From assembly GCA_023614405.1 (NCBI GenBank), contig CM042694.1, positions 133,243,711 through 133,307,710 on the forward strand: DNA of 64,000 nucleotides, read 5' to 3'. The translations under genes were made by a program, and so were the position numbers. Every line of letters begins with the position of its first letter. The stretch's first letter is position 1. Below the pieces are notes generated by a model, which had not been told where the DNA came from, made no database searches, and was given only the letters and a program-made list of their open reading frames with translations. This stretch comes from Avena insularis (lineage: Eukaryota; Streptophyta; Magnoliopsida; Poales; Poaceae). Shown here one piece after another: positions 43,401 to 54,542 of the stretch.

Positions 43401-43994
43401 GGCAAGGCCAGGCTGTGATTGAAACTTGTTTGTTTGTGGTGAACTCGTGAGCCTTTCTCAATTTATAATCGAGTGTTTCCATGCCTTTTATCTAAACATC
43501 CTTGCAATCACAAGTGAGGGTAACCACGGCAGAGAAAAAAGACTCTTGGTACTTGTCACACACGCATGCCACCCCCAGCCAGCCATGACTCCCCCAACAT
43601 TTCACCGCCCATCGCCTATTTTCCATTTTCTATGATGCCCAAAACCGGGCGACGCACAACCCGTCGTCCGCCTCGACGGTTCCCATATGATTTCTCCTCT
43701 TATACCTCTATTGCAGAGCAAGAGGGAGCGGCTACTGCTCCGTTGCGCTGTCATTTATCATCACCGTCTTCTGTCGTCAACTCCCAGTCTCACACCACTG
43801 CCTCCCGCTACACTCAGATCACAACCGGTGACGGCAGTAACTCACGGTGCCTTCCGGATACAATGAATTGTTTCCACATATCTAGCTCAAACATGAATGG
43901 AAATTAAAATATATGAAAACAGTTCCTGGATTGTCATGTTAGAATTTTTTGAAACAAATGTTGCCATCTATAAATGAGGGTTGTGTGCAAAAAT
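43401..43994. other. unassigned; one 113-codon open frame (43566-43907, +)
   Basis: The frame is Pro/Ser/Thr/Arg-rich (for example KTGRRTTRRPPRRFPYDF) and starts with ATG. It has no domain I know. It could be the first exon of a gene lost to transposon insertion or a chance frame. Confidence 0.2.
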
Positions 43995-46709
43995 CACTAC
44001 CAGAAACCGCCCTTTTCCTCACAGCTATTTATATTCCTGTGAGGCCCAAAGTGGAACTCAGGATAACATGTTTTCATGTTCCTTGTCATCTCAAAGGAAA
44101 AAGCTTGGAGCTAAGGCTGGTCATAGTGTTAGTATCATACTACTAGTATCATGCATATCATACTAGTGTATGATACTATCTATAGTGCATGGTACCATAT
44201 GAAAGTATCATAGTAGTTCTATATTTAATGATTTGTATATTCTGAATGTAAATTGTGTACAAAATTATTTGCATTAAGATTTCTACTTTTACGTGATATG
44301 ATACCTACCTATGATACTCTAACCATCACTTTCTTCATTAATTGTTGTGCCACATCAGATATTTGCCAACATGGCATGCATGATACTATCTATTATAATC
44401 CCACTATGGCTAGCCTAACCCGCTGCCGGATGCACAAGAAACACAAGTTCGCACATAATTTTTCCCTCTTCGGGCCAACAATGGAAGCATCATGCGACAT
44501 TTGTTGTGAGGGAGAAAAAGAGGACATAGGGCAACGCTCTAGAAAATTTTCCCATTTTCTTATCTTCTCTACGCATCGATGTCGCTCTCCTCGCCCATCC
44601 TCGCCATTTTCGCCGCCCTCATGTGTCGCCAGCCTCCCTCTGCTCCGACCTCCACCACTGCCAGCCACCAGATCCATCTTCGGTCATTGCCCTCCTGATC
44701 CATTGGTGGCCATCACCCACCAGAACCATCCGCGGTTGCCTGCCCCCACCTACGTCCGTGAGCTCCACTTACCTCCCTTCTCCTCCGACGTACACGATCG
44801 TCGTCTGCTCTGACCTTCCTTCTCCTCTAACCTCCACCATTGCTTCCTACGACCACACCTTCATGCACGAGCGTCATCCCCTCCCCTCCCTTCTACTCAG
44901 ACCGCCGGCTCCATTCAATACCTCAACTCATGGTCCCTCTTCCACTTCATCCTTTGACCGAGTAGGCGTCGATCTGTTAGTCAACCTTGACATCAACAAC
45001 TGCCTCATCCCCCCTTTGTCAATGTCAGCAACTTCGTTTTTGGTGTGCTAAGTAGTATCAAACATGGTCTTTGGTGAAATTATTAATCATATCAGTGAGA
45101 AAATGAGTCTTTTCTACTTTTAGTGGATTGGTTTATTTAGTTTGCACGATGCAAGAAACATATGTTCTATCTTGTAGCTCATAGATTTAGGTAGTCTTGT
45201 AAGTGTGTTATTTTTATGGCATTGGGAAACTAAATAGTGCCATGGCCATATTAGCATAGTTGTTAAGTATTTCTACATCTTGCCCCTTGAAAAATAATTT
45301 TGACGTTAAACGTTTAGTTTTAGTAGCAAGCTAGTCCTATCTTTATCTAGAAATATAACTGTTGGGTTTTGAATAATGGTGCCATCCTCTTGTAGATTTT
45401 TTTGTATTGTTAGAAATATTTGTGTAGAAAAGAAGGAATTATATTACGGAATTGCAGCCAAGTGCAAGGCGTAGCTAATAAGGTACTCACACCATTTGGT
45501 TGTATGTGTTTATCTTAATGTTGTAATTATCTCATGGATAATATGATGTGTTGATTATTACCTTATTATATGTTGATGTCTGTTTTATTTGGTAAATTAC
45601 TTCAATACTTGCTACACTTACATATATGCAAGGAATATTGTGTCGCATCGCAAGGTCAAACCCAAGCTCATACCCAGGTCAAAATACACAACAACACATT
45701 AATATTTTTCCATGTTTAAAAATTGCTAAACCATTACTGTGGAAAAGCAGTATTTGTTATTTAATCATCTACTTGATCTAGAGAACCTGTTTTAGGTGGA
45801 CTACTGGATGTGTGTACAACTTGAAAGCTTATTCATCGGGTTGCTTACTAGTGAAAGGGTTGTAAATTATTGACAATTTCTTTTTTCTAAAATCCCATTT
45901 GTTTCATTTTGACAAATGGTCTCACATGATCTTGAATCTTTTACATGCATGCTTATGTAATTGAAATGTATTTCCTCCTAGTTCTTTTACATATTTTGCT
46001 TCTTTCAACGTTAGTCATAATAATGATATTCATGACTTTGTAGGGGAACACATATTCATCCCATATTACCTTGGACGAGGATTCTATGGAACGACATCTT
46101 TGTGGTGCTACTATGTGCTCCTGGTCAAACTTATGTTACTTGTTATTTTCTTGCATTCACTATTAGTGGAATGTGATGGATGGGAAATAGTGAAGTATTG
46201 TAAGTAGGTGATGCTCCTGCTCACTAACCTATATTCCTTGGAAGTTCGTGTATTATGTTGTTAGGATGCAAATTAGAGTGGTGGTCACATGTATGTGGCA
46301 CAGTTATTACTTGCCTTTGGGCAAAATATATGTCGATCATCATTTGCTGGAACAGGTGATAGTGAATTGTTACATTGTTACTTAGAGACTAACTTTGGAT
46401 GTGTGTCCTTGAATATGAAGTGGATAGTAGGCTATATTTGTATTTACTGAATAATTCGGCTCTGTATAATGTGGATTATGCTTAGATTGCTCTGATGGTA
46501 CAACAACTCGTAAACATGACAAGCTGATGTTTTCCTGGGAGTAGCCAACAGGAACAACCACTAGGAAAATAGTTCTTGTTGGCCAACCATCAGGCATTGA
46601 GAATTTAACTATCATATTAATCCTGGCATTTTTTTCCTGTAGTCGTCAGGGACAATTATCCCGAGGTTTTAGCTATTTTTCTGTAGGTACTTAGCCGTTT
46701 CTGGTAGTG
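43995..46709. mobile_element. non-autonomous CACTA remnant (element B)
   Basis: Left end CACTACCAGAAACCGCCC at 43995 and right end GCCGTTTCTGGTAGTG at 46709 form an inverted repeat (CACTACCAGAAACnGC). The flanking triplets AAT and AGG do not match, so one end may have been rearranged. Subterminal motifs with caggaaa/tttcctg and ccaaccgtca-like words cluster at the right end (46520-46680). The interior has no intact gene. The pyrimidine-rich part 44560-45050, with long Ser/Pro-rich frames, looks like a 5' leader or first exon. A Harbinger MITE sits inside near the left end. The part from about 44960 to the right end recurs at 56750-58799. Confidence 0.75.
44112..44418. mobile_element. Tourist/PIF-Harbinger MITE inside CACTA B
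   Basis: The element 44115-44415 (301 bp) is flanked by TAA on both sides (44112-44114, 44416-44418), the 3-bp TWA duplication of PIF/Harbinger. Inverted ends GGCTGGTCATAGTG and, from the right, GGCTAGCCATAGTG differ at two bases. The interior has several tatcatac/gtatgata words that could fold. No coding capacity. Confidence 0.88.
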
Positions 46710-46844
46710 AGGACAACATTTAAAATTGGCATGCACATATATGTCTCTACAAATTTCATGCTTAAGAGTAGTTTCGGAGAGGCTAAAGCAACTAGTTTTT
46801 CGTTTTTTCAAGGGCTGAATATATTGATGCATATATGAACACAG

Positions 46845-48112
46845 GTAGCTCGTCCTATACTGGGAGACTAACATTACTGAACTTTGTTCTAAACTCTCTG
46901 CCTATCCATGGAATATGTTCATTCAAAGTCCCCATATCTATTTTTGTCCATTTTGAGAAAGGAGGTAGGAAGTTCTTTTGGGCTGGCAAGGACATAAACA
47001 AGCAAGGAAAATGTCTGGCCAAATGGGACATGGTCTCCAGACAAGGGAACAAGGTGGATTGGGTGTAATGAATCTTAGAGTCCAAAATAAGGCCCTCTTG
47101 ATGATAACTCAGCCCCTCATGCATTAAACCAAATTGGATCATTTTGGTGGAAGGATTGTATGTCCACTGTTGACCCCTACAGAGGAATAACCCACTTCAA
47201 TATTGGAAATGGTAAAACGATGTTTCTATGGAAAGATTTATGGAATAATGTTTGTATGGAGGACAAATATCCTCATCTTTTTGCCTTCTACAATAATAAA
47301 AACTTAACTGTGGAAAAGGCTATCACTGCTGCTGGCAATAGTTTTTATGATCTATTCCAACTCCCTCTCTCCATTATTGCACATGAAGAATTCAACTCTC
47401 TGCTATAGGAGGTCATGACCATAAGCCCAACTACTGAAAAGGACACATATTGTTTCCCATGGGGTGATTATTTTAGCACCAAGAGAGTATATAGAGCTTT
47501 GATTGGGACTCATCCAACACCCAAATCCATACTGGACATATGGAAAACATGTAACCTTCCAAGACACAAGTTCTTTGCCCGGCTTCTACTAAATGGAAGA
47601 CTAAACACAAATGATGACAAGGAAAAACTTATTTGTTGAGTATAAAGATTGCATCTTATGTCACACATTCCCACATGAAACATTGCGTCATATTTTTTTG
47701 AATGTAGTTTTAGCCAAAGCTTCTAGTGGGCTTTGGGTATGGAATGGAATACTGATATGGACATCCATCAAATGATTCAAGATACAAGCAATTGATACAA
47801 TATCAATTTTTTTTATGGAAATCTTCATCAATGGATGTTGGAGCATCTGGGACCAAAGGAATAGTTACATTTTTAGAGATGTTATCCCTTCCACTTCTAG
47901 ATGTCTAGCTGTCTTGAAATGAGATTTTTCTCTTATTATGCATATGGCTAAGCCTAGTCTAAAGGAAGGGATGCATGAATGGCTAGACACTTTGTGAACA
48001 GTATGCCTGAGACTTATATTCCTCACCATGTACAGTTCATAAAAAATTTATAAAATGACACAGTAGGGGCCTTCCCTACTATTTTTGTCAAGAAAAACAA
48101 GTAGCTCGTCCT
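46845..48112 (+). mobile_element. 5'-truncated LINE in copy 1 of the block
   Basis: The LINE (46857-48100) is flanked by the 12-bp duplication gtagctcgtcct (46845-46856 and 48101-48112) and ends with an A-rich tail (gtcaagaaaaacaa). Copy 2 of the block has the uninterrupted site near 58941. Its tail has ataaaatgacacagtaggggccttccctac, similar in plan to the tail of the LINE at 22445-24061. Confidence 0.9.
46857..47720 (+). pseudogene. LINE ORF2 C-terminal remnant (RT end, zf-RVT)
   Basis: Reading starts in the RT C-terminal part: LTLLNFVLNSLPIHGICSFK, then FFWAGKDINKQGKCLAKWDM. After a break near 47060 the frame 47160-47408 gives the ITHFNIGNGKTMFLWKDLW stretch found after RT in plant LINEs. 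A stop (47406-47408) is followed by the zinc-binding region: CNLPRHKFFARLLLNGRLNT, a frameshift near 47637, then CILCHTFPHETLRHIFL. Several frame breaks make it non-functional. Confidence 0.85.
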
Positions 48113-49044
48113 TGGTTTGCATGCACGCTTGTAAATTCCATCACCTAATGTTTTAATTTCTCCCTGCATGTTCGGGCTAACTGGATAGGATAGGGATCCA
48201 AAATGAAACTAACAATTGATGTATCGTGTATTCCATGCTCCAGAGGAAAAGGAGCACCATGTCCAAGGCATGGTACTACTTTACGATCGAGCACATGTTG
48301 AAGAATGCAACTACTTATCGTTGTAATGCTCTATCGCCGTAATAGACCATTGAAGTTTTATATATTTTTCTCATAAAAACTTAATGGGCGAGAGAATTCA
48401 GTTGGGTTATCCGTACAACATCTTCCAAATAAATATGTGGACTTACAGCTGGGTGGCATCAGTTCCAGCAATTCTAGGATGAAACCTGAACCAGGAAAAA
48501 AATGCATGGCCTATCACTATCCGTCATCCACATACCGAGTTCATTTGTCAATCACACAGTTTTGGAGGTTGGGCATGGGAGGTAATGTGGAATTACCACG
48601 CGTGCTAACTATTCGTGAATTGCCTCCGTTAACACTTGAAAGAGGCACATCGGAAAGTCACTGTGCAAGGAAGCTAGTAAGAGTAAGTGAGAAGATGCGT
48701 GATAGGGAAACCACCTGCTTACTGTTACCTAATTGTTTCCATCAGTACCTGGCAGAGGAACATTGTGAAATTCTTTGGGAGAGGCAGTTATTAGGACAGA
48801 AGACCCACCGGTGTTAGCTTCTTCAAGCTCTATGTGTGGAAAGATGAAATAGGGAGATCGGAAGTGGCAGCAATCCTGATGTGCCACTCCGATAAGTAGT
48901 CCACCTTTCCCCGTGTAGAGCAAAGAACACTGCGGTAGATATTCATGATTAGTTATTGATTTCTTTGTTTAATAATCAATTAAGGTAGAACAATATTGTT
49001 GAGGAGTGGAACAAAATATTATAATACCAACCTTCAAATATTGG

Positions 49045-49230
49045 CTTGATCGTTGTTCAAGCCACTCCGCCATGCGCCCGGGCGGAGCAAACCCTCATCT
49101 TCCATGAACTTCAGCTTCTCATCGTCGATAATTCTTTGGATCCAGATCCCGTGATATTTCTTCTTCTCGGCCACCGTCGAAGACGAGTTACACCCACTGC
49201 ACTAGAGGAATCGGCCATCTCGACGGAGAT
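49045..49230 (-). pseudogene. possible gypsy-type N-terminal fragment
   Basis: A minus-strand frame reads MADSSSAVGVTRLRRWPRR and, one frame over, KKYHGIWIQRIIDDEKL followed by KFMEDEGLLRPGAWRSGLN. The order Asp-Glu-Lys-Leu, Asp-Glu-Gly-Leu-Leu-x-Pro-Gly resembles the N-terminus of the putative gypsy-type transposon protein family of grasses. The fragment is short and frame-shifted, so the call is weak. Confidence 0.3.
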
Positions 49231-49746
49231 GATCAAGAAACGGTGGCGCTAGAAGCTTTGGTGAAGGGGATAATGAAAAGCCGAGCGCAAGAGTTCAGAA
49301 GGAAGAGGAAGCATTGGAGCAGCAGTGAAGGAAAAATGAGGGTATTTCTCCCTCTTAAATCCCTTTGCGTGGATATTAGTGCTAAGGGTGCCGGAATTTC
49401 TCCATGCTTCGCGGAACGGCAGGGGCAGCTTTCTTGTGAAGCCTCCACCGTCTCGATCTCTATGTATGCGCTAAAACGATGCCATGATTCCACCCGATGC
49501 GGGACCCATCAGCGGTCACGCTGACAGAGTAGATGCCAGTGATGTGACAAGACCTGATAAGCTGTCAGGTTACGTCACCAGACTAAAATCTGAAGTTTGA
49601 ATCAAGCATGGAAACGAAGATAACTTAACAAACGATCCGACTTACTTGTGGCATGGATCCCATAATTCTGTTATAAAGTTTCAGGAACCTTTGATTAGGC
49701 AGCCCAAGAAATTCTCAAGTTAGACAATGGAATCCGACTTTGGATC
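49231..49746. other. unassigned
   Basis: Both strands have open frames of about 90 codons (49233-49524) without recognisable motif. No gene is supported. Confidence 0.3.
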
Positions 49747-49922
49747 TTGCACTACAGGAACGCGTCACTACGCCGATGGCCGAAAGTCGTCGGCATAGGC
49801 CAAATTGTCGTCGGCGTAGGTCTATGTCGATGCTAGCCGTCAGCGTAGCCCCGTCGGCGTAGCATACCATCGGCCTAGACTCATTTGTCGTTGGGGTAGT
49901 AAAGCCGTCAGCATAGCCTAGA

Positions 49923-50835
49923 TGTCCCTGTCGTGGTGTGGAATAGGGCGGTGCCATTGGGGATGGCATGAGAGGGGACAATCGGGATGCTATCGGTGGC
50001 TACTCGCAACAGATTGGGAATAGATACTACAGACACAGTGATGTACCCAGGTTCGGAGCCCTCTTGTCGAGGTAACACTCCTACTCCTGCAAGGATCTAC
50101 TATATGGGGAGCAGGTGCTCAGTACAAGTGCTCCTTGAGCTGTTTCCCTAGCTGCTATCGAGAGTTAGAGGAAGATGAACTACTTCACTTAGCGATTATG
50201 CTCACTTCTAACTTGTAATGCCTTACCTAGAACCCTGGCACTACCCCTCCTTATATACTGGCGGAAGGGTAGGTTTCAATGTGGGCTCTAGGGTTTACTG
50301 TTTCAGGCTTTGGGTTTACAACGCGGGCTGGCTGGCGGGTCCAGCCCGTGTTCCAGGACCTGGTGCATCTTCAGTACAAGTGGGGGAAGTGCCTCAGTAT
50401 CCCATTGTCGCCTCTTTAGGCATCACCCGGTGCTTTATTCATGATCCTAGGGCTTTATCCGTCAGCCGGAGCTTTATCCGTTAGCCGGTGCTTTACTCGC
50501 CAGCTTTAGCCTTGGCACTTTGGCATCCTTGTCCGGTAGCACCATCTGGGCAGCGCGCTAGCCTGTCCGGTCAAGGGTGCGCTTAGCAAGGAGCGTCACC
50601 CTCCCCCGTACCAGAGGCCAACGGATCCTAGTCGACCGGGTAGAGGTGGTCACCCAGTCGGCTCTCCTGGCCCCCGGCTAGACGGGGCAGCTAGGGAATC
50701 TTGCGGCGGACTGGGTGGAGCATTCCACCCGGTGGTGGCTCTTTGTCTTACGGCCATCAGGCCAGATCTCCCTAGAGCCGGCCAGTTTGAGCTTGGCTCG
50801 GCCTACCTGGGGGTCATCCCCCCGATAGTCCCCCA
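49923..50835 (-). mobile_element. solo LTR (gypsy-like, minus orientation) in CACTA C
   Basis: Plus-strand ends are TGTCCCTGTCGTGG and GATAGTCCCCCA; read on the minus strand the LTR starts TGGGGGACTATCGGGG and ends CCACGACAGGGACA. CCTAGA is found on both sides (49917-49922, 50836-50841), one base more than the usual 5-bp duplication, so one base may match by chance. A TATATAAGG box is present on the minus strand (plus 50250-50258). No internal domain remains, which fits LTR-LTR recombination. Confidence 0.82.
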
Positions 50836-51479
50836 CCTAGATGGCTAAAGGCCGTTTGGATTCGCCGACAGCTTAGCCGTCGGCCTAATTAGTTTTTCAA
50901 TTTTTTTTCAAATTTTTTGAATTATTTAACTCGTTAATCTCATAATTGGTTTTTAACTCTAAGTATGTATAATATCTGGTTACTTATAATCAAAATTCCC
51001 GATCGGTCAGGCATCCTCACACTATTCTATCCCTAGGACGCTTAACTTCTTTGTTCTTTCGGGATGAGATTCAGATAAATAAATTAGACCTTATGGATAA
51101 TACTACCATATCAATCCTATAAACCCCTTGACCATGGTGTCACACGTCTTTATTTTTTCAATTTCAAACAATTATTTAAGTAAAGAAAAATGAATAAGTA
51201 ATAATAATATTGAATTCAAATAACACTAAAATATTTGTTTTGCCTTCTTCTATTTAATATGGAATAATTCATATCTTTAAATCCATAAACTGGAATTTGA
51301 TAAATAATATGTCTAAATCGATCAGAAAAATGAGAAGAATCCAAAAATGATATTCGTATGATCTTTTAATCATGCATCATGTATTTTTAATAGTGTACTA
51401 CAAGGTTTTTAAAATAAAATTCATTTAATAGTGTTCAAATCTTCAAAAAAATCATATAAAAAGTCCCTCTTGAATTTGG

Positions 51480-52490
51480 GGATTCTATAAATTCCTTAGC
51501 TTGGGGCTGAGCCTCACTAAACTTGAAGCGGGTCTCTGATGAAATAGCATATTGTAAATCTAAATATGATTTTTCTAGACAATCATGTGCATCAGATCAT
51601 GTACCTGTAATTCAAATATGACCCACTTCCTACCAATTTGGCAGGAATTTGTCTTTTTCACGAGGGGGAGATGGAAAGGTTTAAATTATCCTGGTTGGGA
51701 CATTGTCCATTCAAGGTGTCCTGGTATCTTTTTAAATGGGGTGGTACCATTTTTATACTTTTATTTGGTGGTTGCTCCACAAAACACCTTGTTTTTGGCA
51801 CTCGGAAAATGAAAAATAGCTTTTTGGTGCGATAAAAAGGAAAACTTCTTGCTGCAACATTGTTGTCTATCCCATTATGCACATGTGTGCATGATATGAC
51901 CATATTATCACAAACTATGACGTGATTCTAGCCATAACATTGGTCGTTTGGACTGAAAACCATGAAACCTCGAACATGATAGGTCATTTCTGAGAAGTTT
52001 TTTTAGATGCAATCAATAAACCAAGTTTGATAGTTTCCCCTACAACTATGTCACTTAATATGACACTGCGAAAGGTTTTACAATGTTTGGACGGTTTTTG
52101 AATTTCTTATACCCATTTCAAACTATGATCAAAACGGCATGCTTGAAGATTCTTAGCTCGGGACCGAGCCTCGCTAAACATGCAGTGGATCTCTGGTGAA
52201 ATAGCATATTGTGAACCTAAAAATAATTTTTTCAAAAAAATCATGAGCATCAGATCATGTACCTATAGTTTAAATCTGACACACTTCCTATGGATTCAGC
52301 AGGAATTGTGTTTTTTATAAGGGGTGGACAGAAAGGTTTAAGATATCCCAGTTGGGACACTGTCCATGCAAGGTGGCCTAATATTTTTAAAAAATGGGGT
52401 GGTGCCATTTTAAAACTTTCATTTGGTGGTTGATTCACATAACACCGGGTTTTTTGCACTCGGAAAATGGAAAATGTGTTATACGAAAGT
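51480..52490 (+). repeat. direct duplication inside CACTA C
   Basis: 51480-51830 and 52140-52490 are direct copies separated by about 310 bases: both carry cttagctnggg-ctgagcctc-ctaaac, gaaatagcatattgt, catcagatcatgtacct, agcaggaatt-gt, ggaaaggtttaa, gttgggacattgtcca, ggggtggt-ccattttta, catttggtggttg and gcactcggaaaatg. Identity by eye is about 75-80 percent. It appears to be an internal duplication of the element. Confidence 0.85.
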
Positions 52491-52862
52491 ATATCTATTT
52501 TTTTAAACAAAAAATGTAATGTTTTAGTTTAGATAGATAGATCTTATTTTTTAGCAAATTTAGATATATTATAAGTATTTTTATGAATTAGAATGATTTA
52601 GTTATGATGTTTCTAGGATTAATGTGGCAAAAAAAGAAAATAGCTAACACTGTCGCATCGCAATCATGGCCAACCCACTACGCCGACAACCCGGTCTACG
52701 CCGACGGCTGCCATCGGACTATCCCATCCTTTGGCGACAGCCAACCTAGGCCGACAACCGGTTTCCTCGACTGCTCGCCTCGGGGCCTACGCCGACGACC
52801 CCGACAAATAGTCGTCGGCGCCTTGTTCCTTTCCTCTAGTGTTGTAGGCTTTCAAGGGCTAC

Positions 52863-53329
52863 TGTTAGGGATATACTTTCCGGATATACCCACGGTGATT
52901 CATTGACCAGGGTGGCCTACTTCCAGGTTAGAGCTATGGTCCACGGGCGGACTAGTAAGAAAGAGAAGATGGAGGCCCATCAGGCTACAGGAACTAGAAG
53001 ACTTACGGATTTAGGCATGTAGGAATACTTGTAGTCAAAGATGTAATCTGTACCGACTTTGTATCGTAGCCAGATATAACTCTGCTCTAAACCCTAGCCC
53101 GGATGACTATATAAACCGACCTAGGGACGAGCCTTTAGGGTAACAACCGCAACAACCACAACACCACAATCTCAACACACACAGGCAAAACCAACCCTTA
53201 TAATCTGTTGTACTTCCGGTTCTGTTGATATACTGGAGTGTTAGCAGGAGCAGGATTCATCAACCGCGGTCGGATCTGAATCTGAGTAACCTTGTGTGCT
53301 CACCGTCCTAGACAACCGTACGTCTTACA
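52863..53329 (+). mobile_element. LTR fragment, gypsy-like, plus orientation
   Basis: Starts TGTTAGGGATATAC, a TATATAAA box lies at 53108-53115, followed by an A/C-rich leader (caaccgcaacaaccacaaca) and an end cgtacgtcttaCA. The order U3, TATA, leader, CA is that of grass gypsy LTRs. The flanks GCTAC and CCCCA do not match, so it is not a clean solo LTR: part may be deleted or the ends misjudged. Confidence 0.6.
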
Positions 53330-53689
53330 CCCCACCTTTTGCCACGTCTCGAGGACCCCTCGTGGCGTACTTTTCTTCAATCCGACGACAGTCAGGTCGT
53401 AGAGAGGTATGGTCTTGCTGGGTTTTGCGGCCACAGACTTGAAGGCCAAAGAGTGTGAGGTGATATCACGGTAGCGTACTAGTGTGCTGAAATGTAAATA
53501 TGACACACAACACTGAAATGGCCCATACAAGGAGAGCGCACTATGGCGTCATGTGTGAGCTGACTAGTGACGTTGAGAGACAAGGAGAAGGGTACAAGGA
53601 GAAGGGTACAACTCTGCATTATTGACTGAGCCATGACGTCGTTGGCGTGACGTCGCCGACTGACGCATCACATGGAAGTAGTATACCAC
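53330..53689. other. unassigned, with a 14-base tandem duplication
   Basis: caaggagaagggta is repeated twice in tandem at 53581-53608. Otherwise no gene or element is supported. Confidence 0.5.
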
Positions 53690-54300
53690 AATAGAGCACA
53701 TGTTGAAGAATGCAGCAACTTGCACATTAATTCTCTTTCACGGCAATAGACACTGTTGTAGTTTTAAAAATCTGCTCACGGAACATAATGGAATGAGAGA
53801 GTTCAATTGGTGTACCCTTGAGGTGTGCTCCATATAAAGAGGGGACTTTGCATCCCAGGGCCATAAGATCTGGCCATTCCATTTGGAGAAGCTGAACCCC
53901 AAGAACATGTATGGCTTAACTTTGTGAGTCATCCTCATACGAAGTTCACTAGTTGATTTCACAATTTTGGTTGTTAGGGTTGGGAGACAATGTGGAATTA
54001 AGACGCGCACTCAATATTACTGAATCTCTTCCATCGGCACCCGAAAGAGGAACCTGAAAGAATGGGTTACTCCCTGCGAGCTACTTGAGGTGAAAAGCTA
54101 CAACCTCCTGTCAGAGGAGCAGCAATTTTGATGTGCACTCGTGATTCTCTACGGTTCATTCGCGTGCAACTGCAGCAGACTGGTCTCTGTCATCGGGAGA
54201 TCAGCCACGTAGTCCAAAGAAACCTGAGAAAGTACGTGCATTCACAAGTTATGCAGATGAAAGGGCAGCCAACCTTTTTGTCCGGTGTAAAGTTATGTAC
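53690..54300. repeat. partial copy 3 of the duplicated block
   Basis: It matches the downstream half of the block (48280-48720 and 59120-59460): gagcacatgttgaagaatgcagcaactt, aatagac-ttg-agtttt, gagagttcaattgg, tatggcttaact, acaattttgg-tgt-ggg-gg-aatgtggaatta, cgcgcactcaatattactgaat and ccgaaagagg. More diverged than copies 1 and 2. Confidence 0.7.
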
Positions 54301-54305
54301 ATAGG

Positions 54306-54542
54306 GTATTTCTCCGGAAAGTGTCTTCGACTCCCGAGCTCTAGTGCTCCCTTAATTTTACAAAATTCCAAAATTGTACTAACATATATTTGATATTGAC
54401 AGTTCACATGTTTGTGGAAAAATTATTGGCTACGTTCAGATGTTTTTGCACATTTTGTTGAAACTCACAAATATGATTTCCGATTTTTAAAGTAGGAGGG
54501 GCACTGGTGCTCGGGAGCCATAAATCTCCACTCGCATTTCCC
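54306..54542. mobile_element. MITE, possibly Mutator-like
   Basis: Ends CGGAAAGTGTCTTCGACTCC...AGCTCTAGTGCTCCC and, from the right, GAGTGGAGATTTATGGCTCC...AGCACCAGTGCCCC form imperfect inverted repeats of about 40 bases around an AT-rich centre. Flanking 9-mers GTATTTCTC (54306-54314) and GCATTTCCC (54534-54542) agree at 7 of 9 positions, which fits a Mutator-type duplication. Length about 219 bp. The class is uncertain because the outermost bases do not match well. Confidence 0.5.

Larger units (their letters stand above)
44960..49050. repeat. large duplicated block, copy 1
   Basis: This block matches 56750-59830 in the same orientation, apart from the LINE at 46857-48100 and other indels. 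Shared features in order: the gacatcaacaactgcctcatcc start, ggtctttggtgaaattattaatca, gtaaattacttcaatacttg, the tatgtgctcctggtcaaactta stretch, the CACTA right end (46709 against 58799), the ctcgtcc/ctcggcc target of the LINE, gagcacatgttgaagaatgcaac, ggatgaaacctgaaccagg, and the ending accttcaaat-ttggcttgat. The block ends near 49050. Confidence 0.85.
49747..52844. mobile_element. non-autonomous CACTA element C
   Basis: The element 49750-52841 begins CACTACAGGAACGCG and ends CTTTCCTCTAGTG (reverse complement CACTAGAGGAAAG), with TTG duplicated on both sides (49747-49749, 52842-52844). Subterminal repeats of the type GTCGGCGTAG occur in the first 170 bases and as CTACGCCGAC in the last 170 bases. 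It lacks a transposase gene. Inside are a solo LTR and a direct duplication of about 340 bp. Confidence 0.93.

Noticed and set aside
43566..43907. A 113-codon plus-strand gene
   Set aside because: ATG and length are acceptable, but composition is Pro/Ser/Arg-rich, no motif is visible, and it lies between two transposon remnants.
43992..46712. Target duplication for CACTA B
   Set aside because: The flanking triplets are AAT and AGG. The termini are clear, but no duplication can be claimed.
52858..53334. Clean solo LTR at 52863-53329
   Set aside because: TG and CA ends and a TATA box are present, but the flanks GCTAC and CCCCA do not match.
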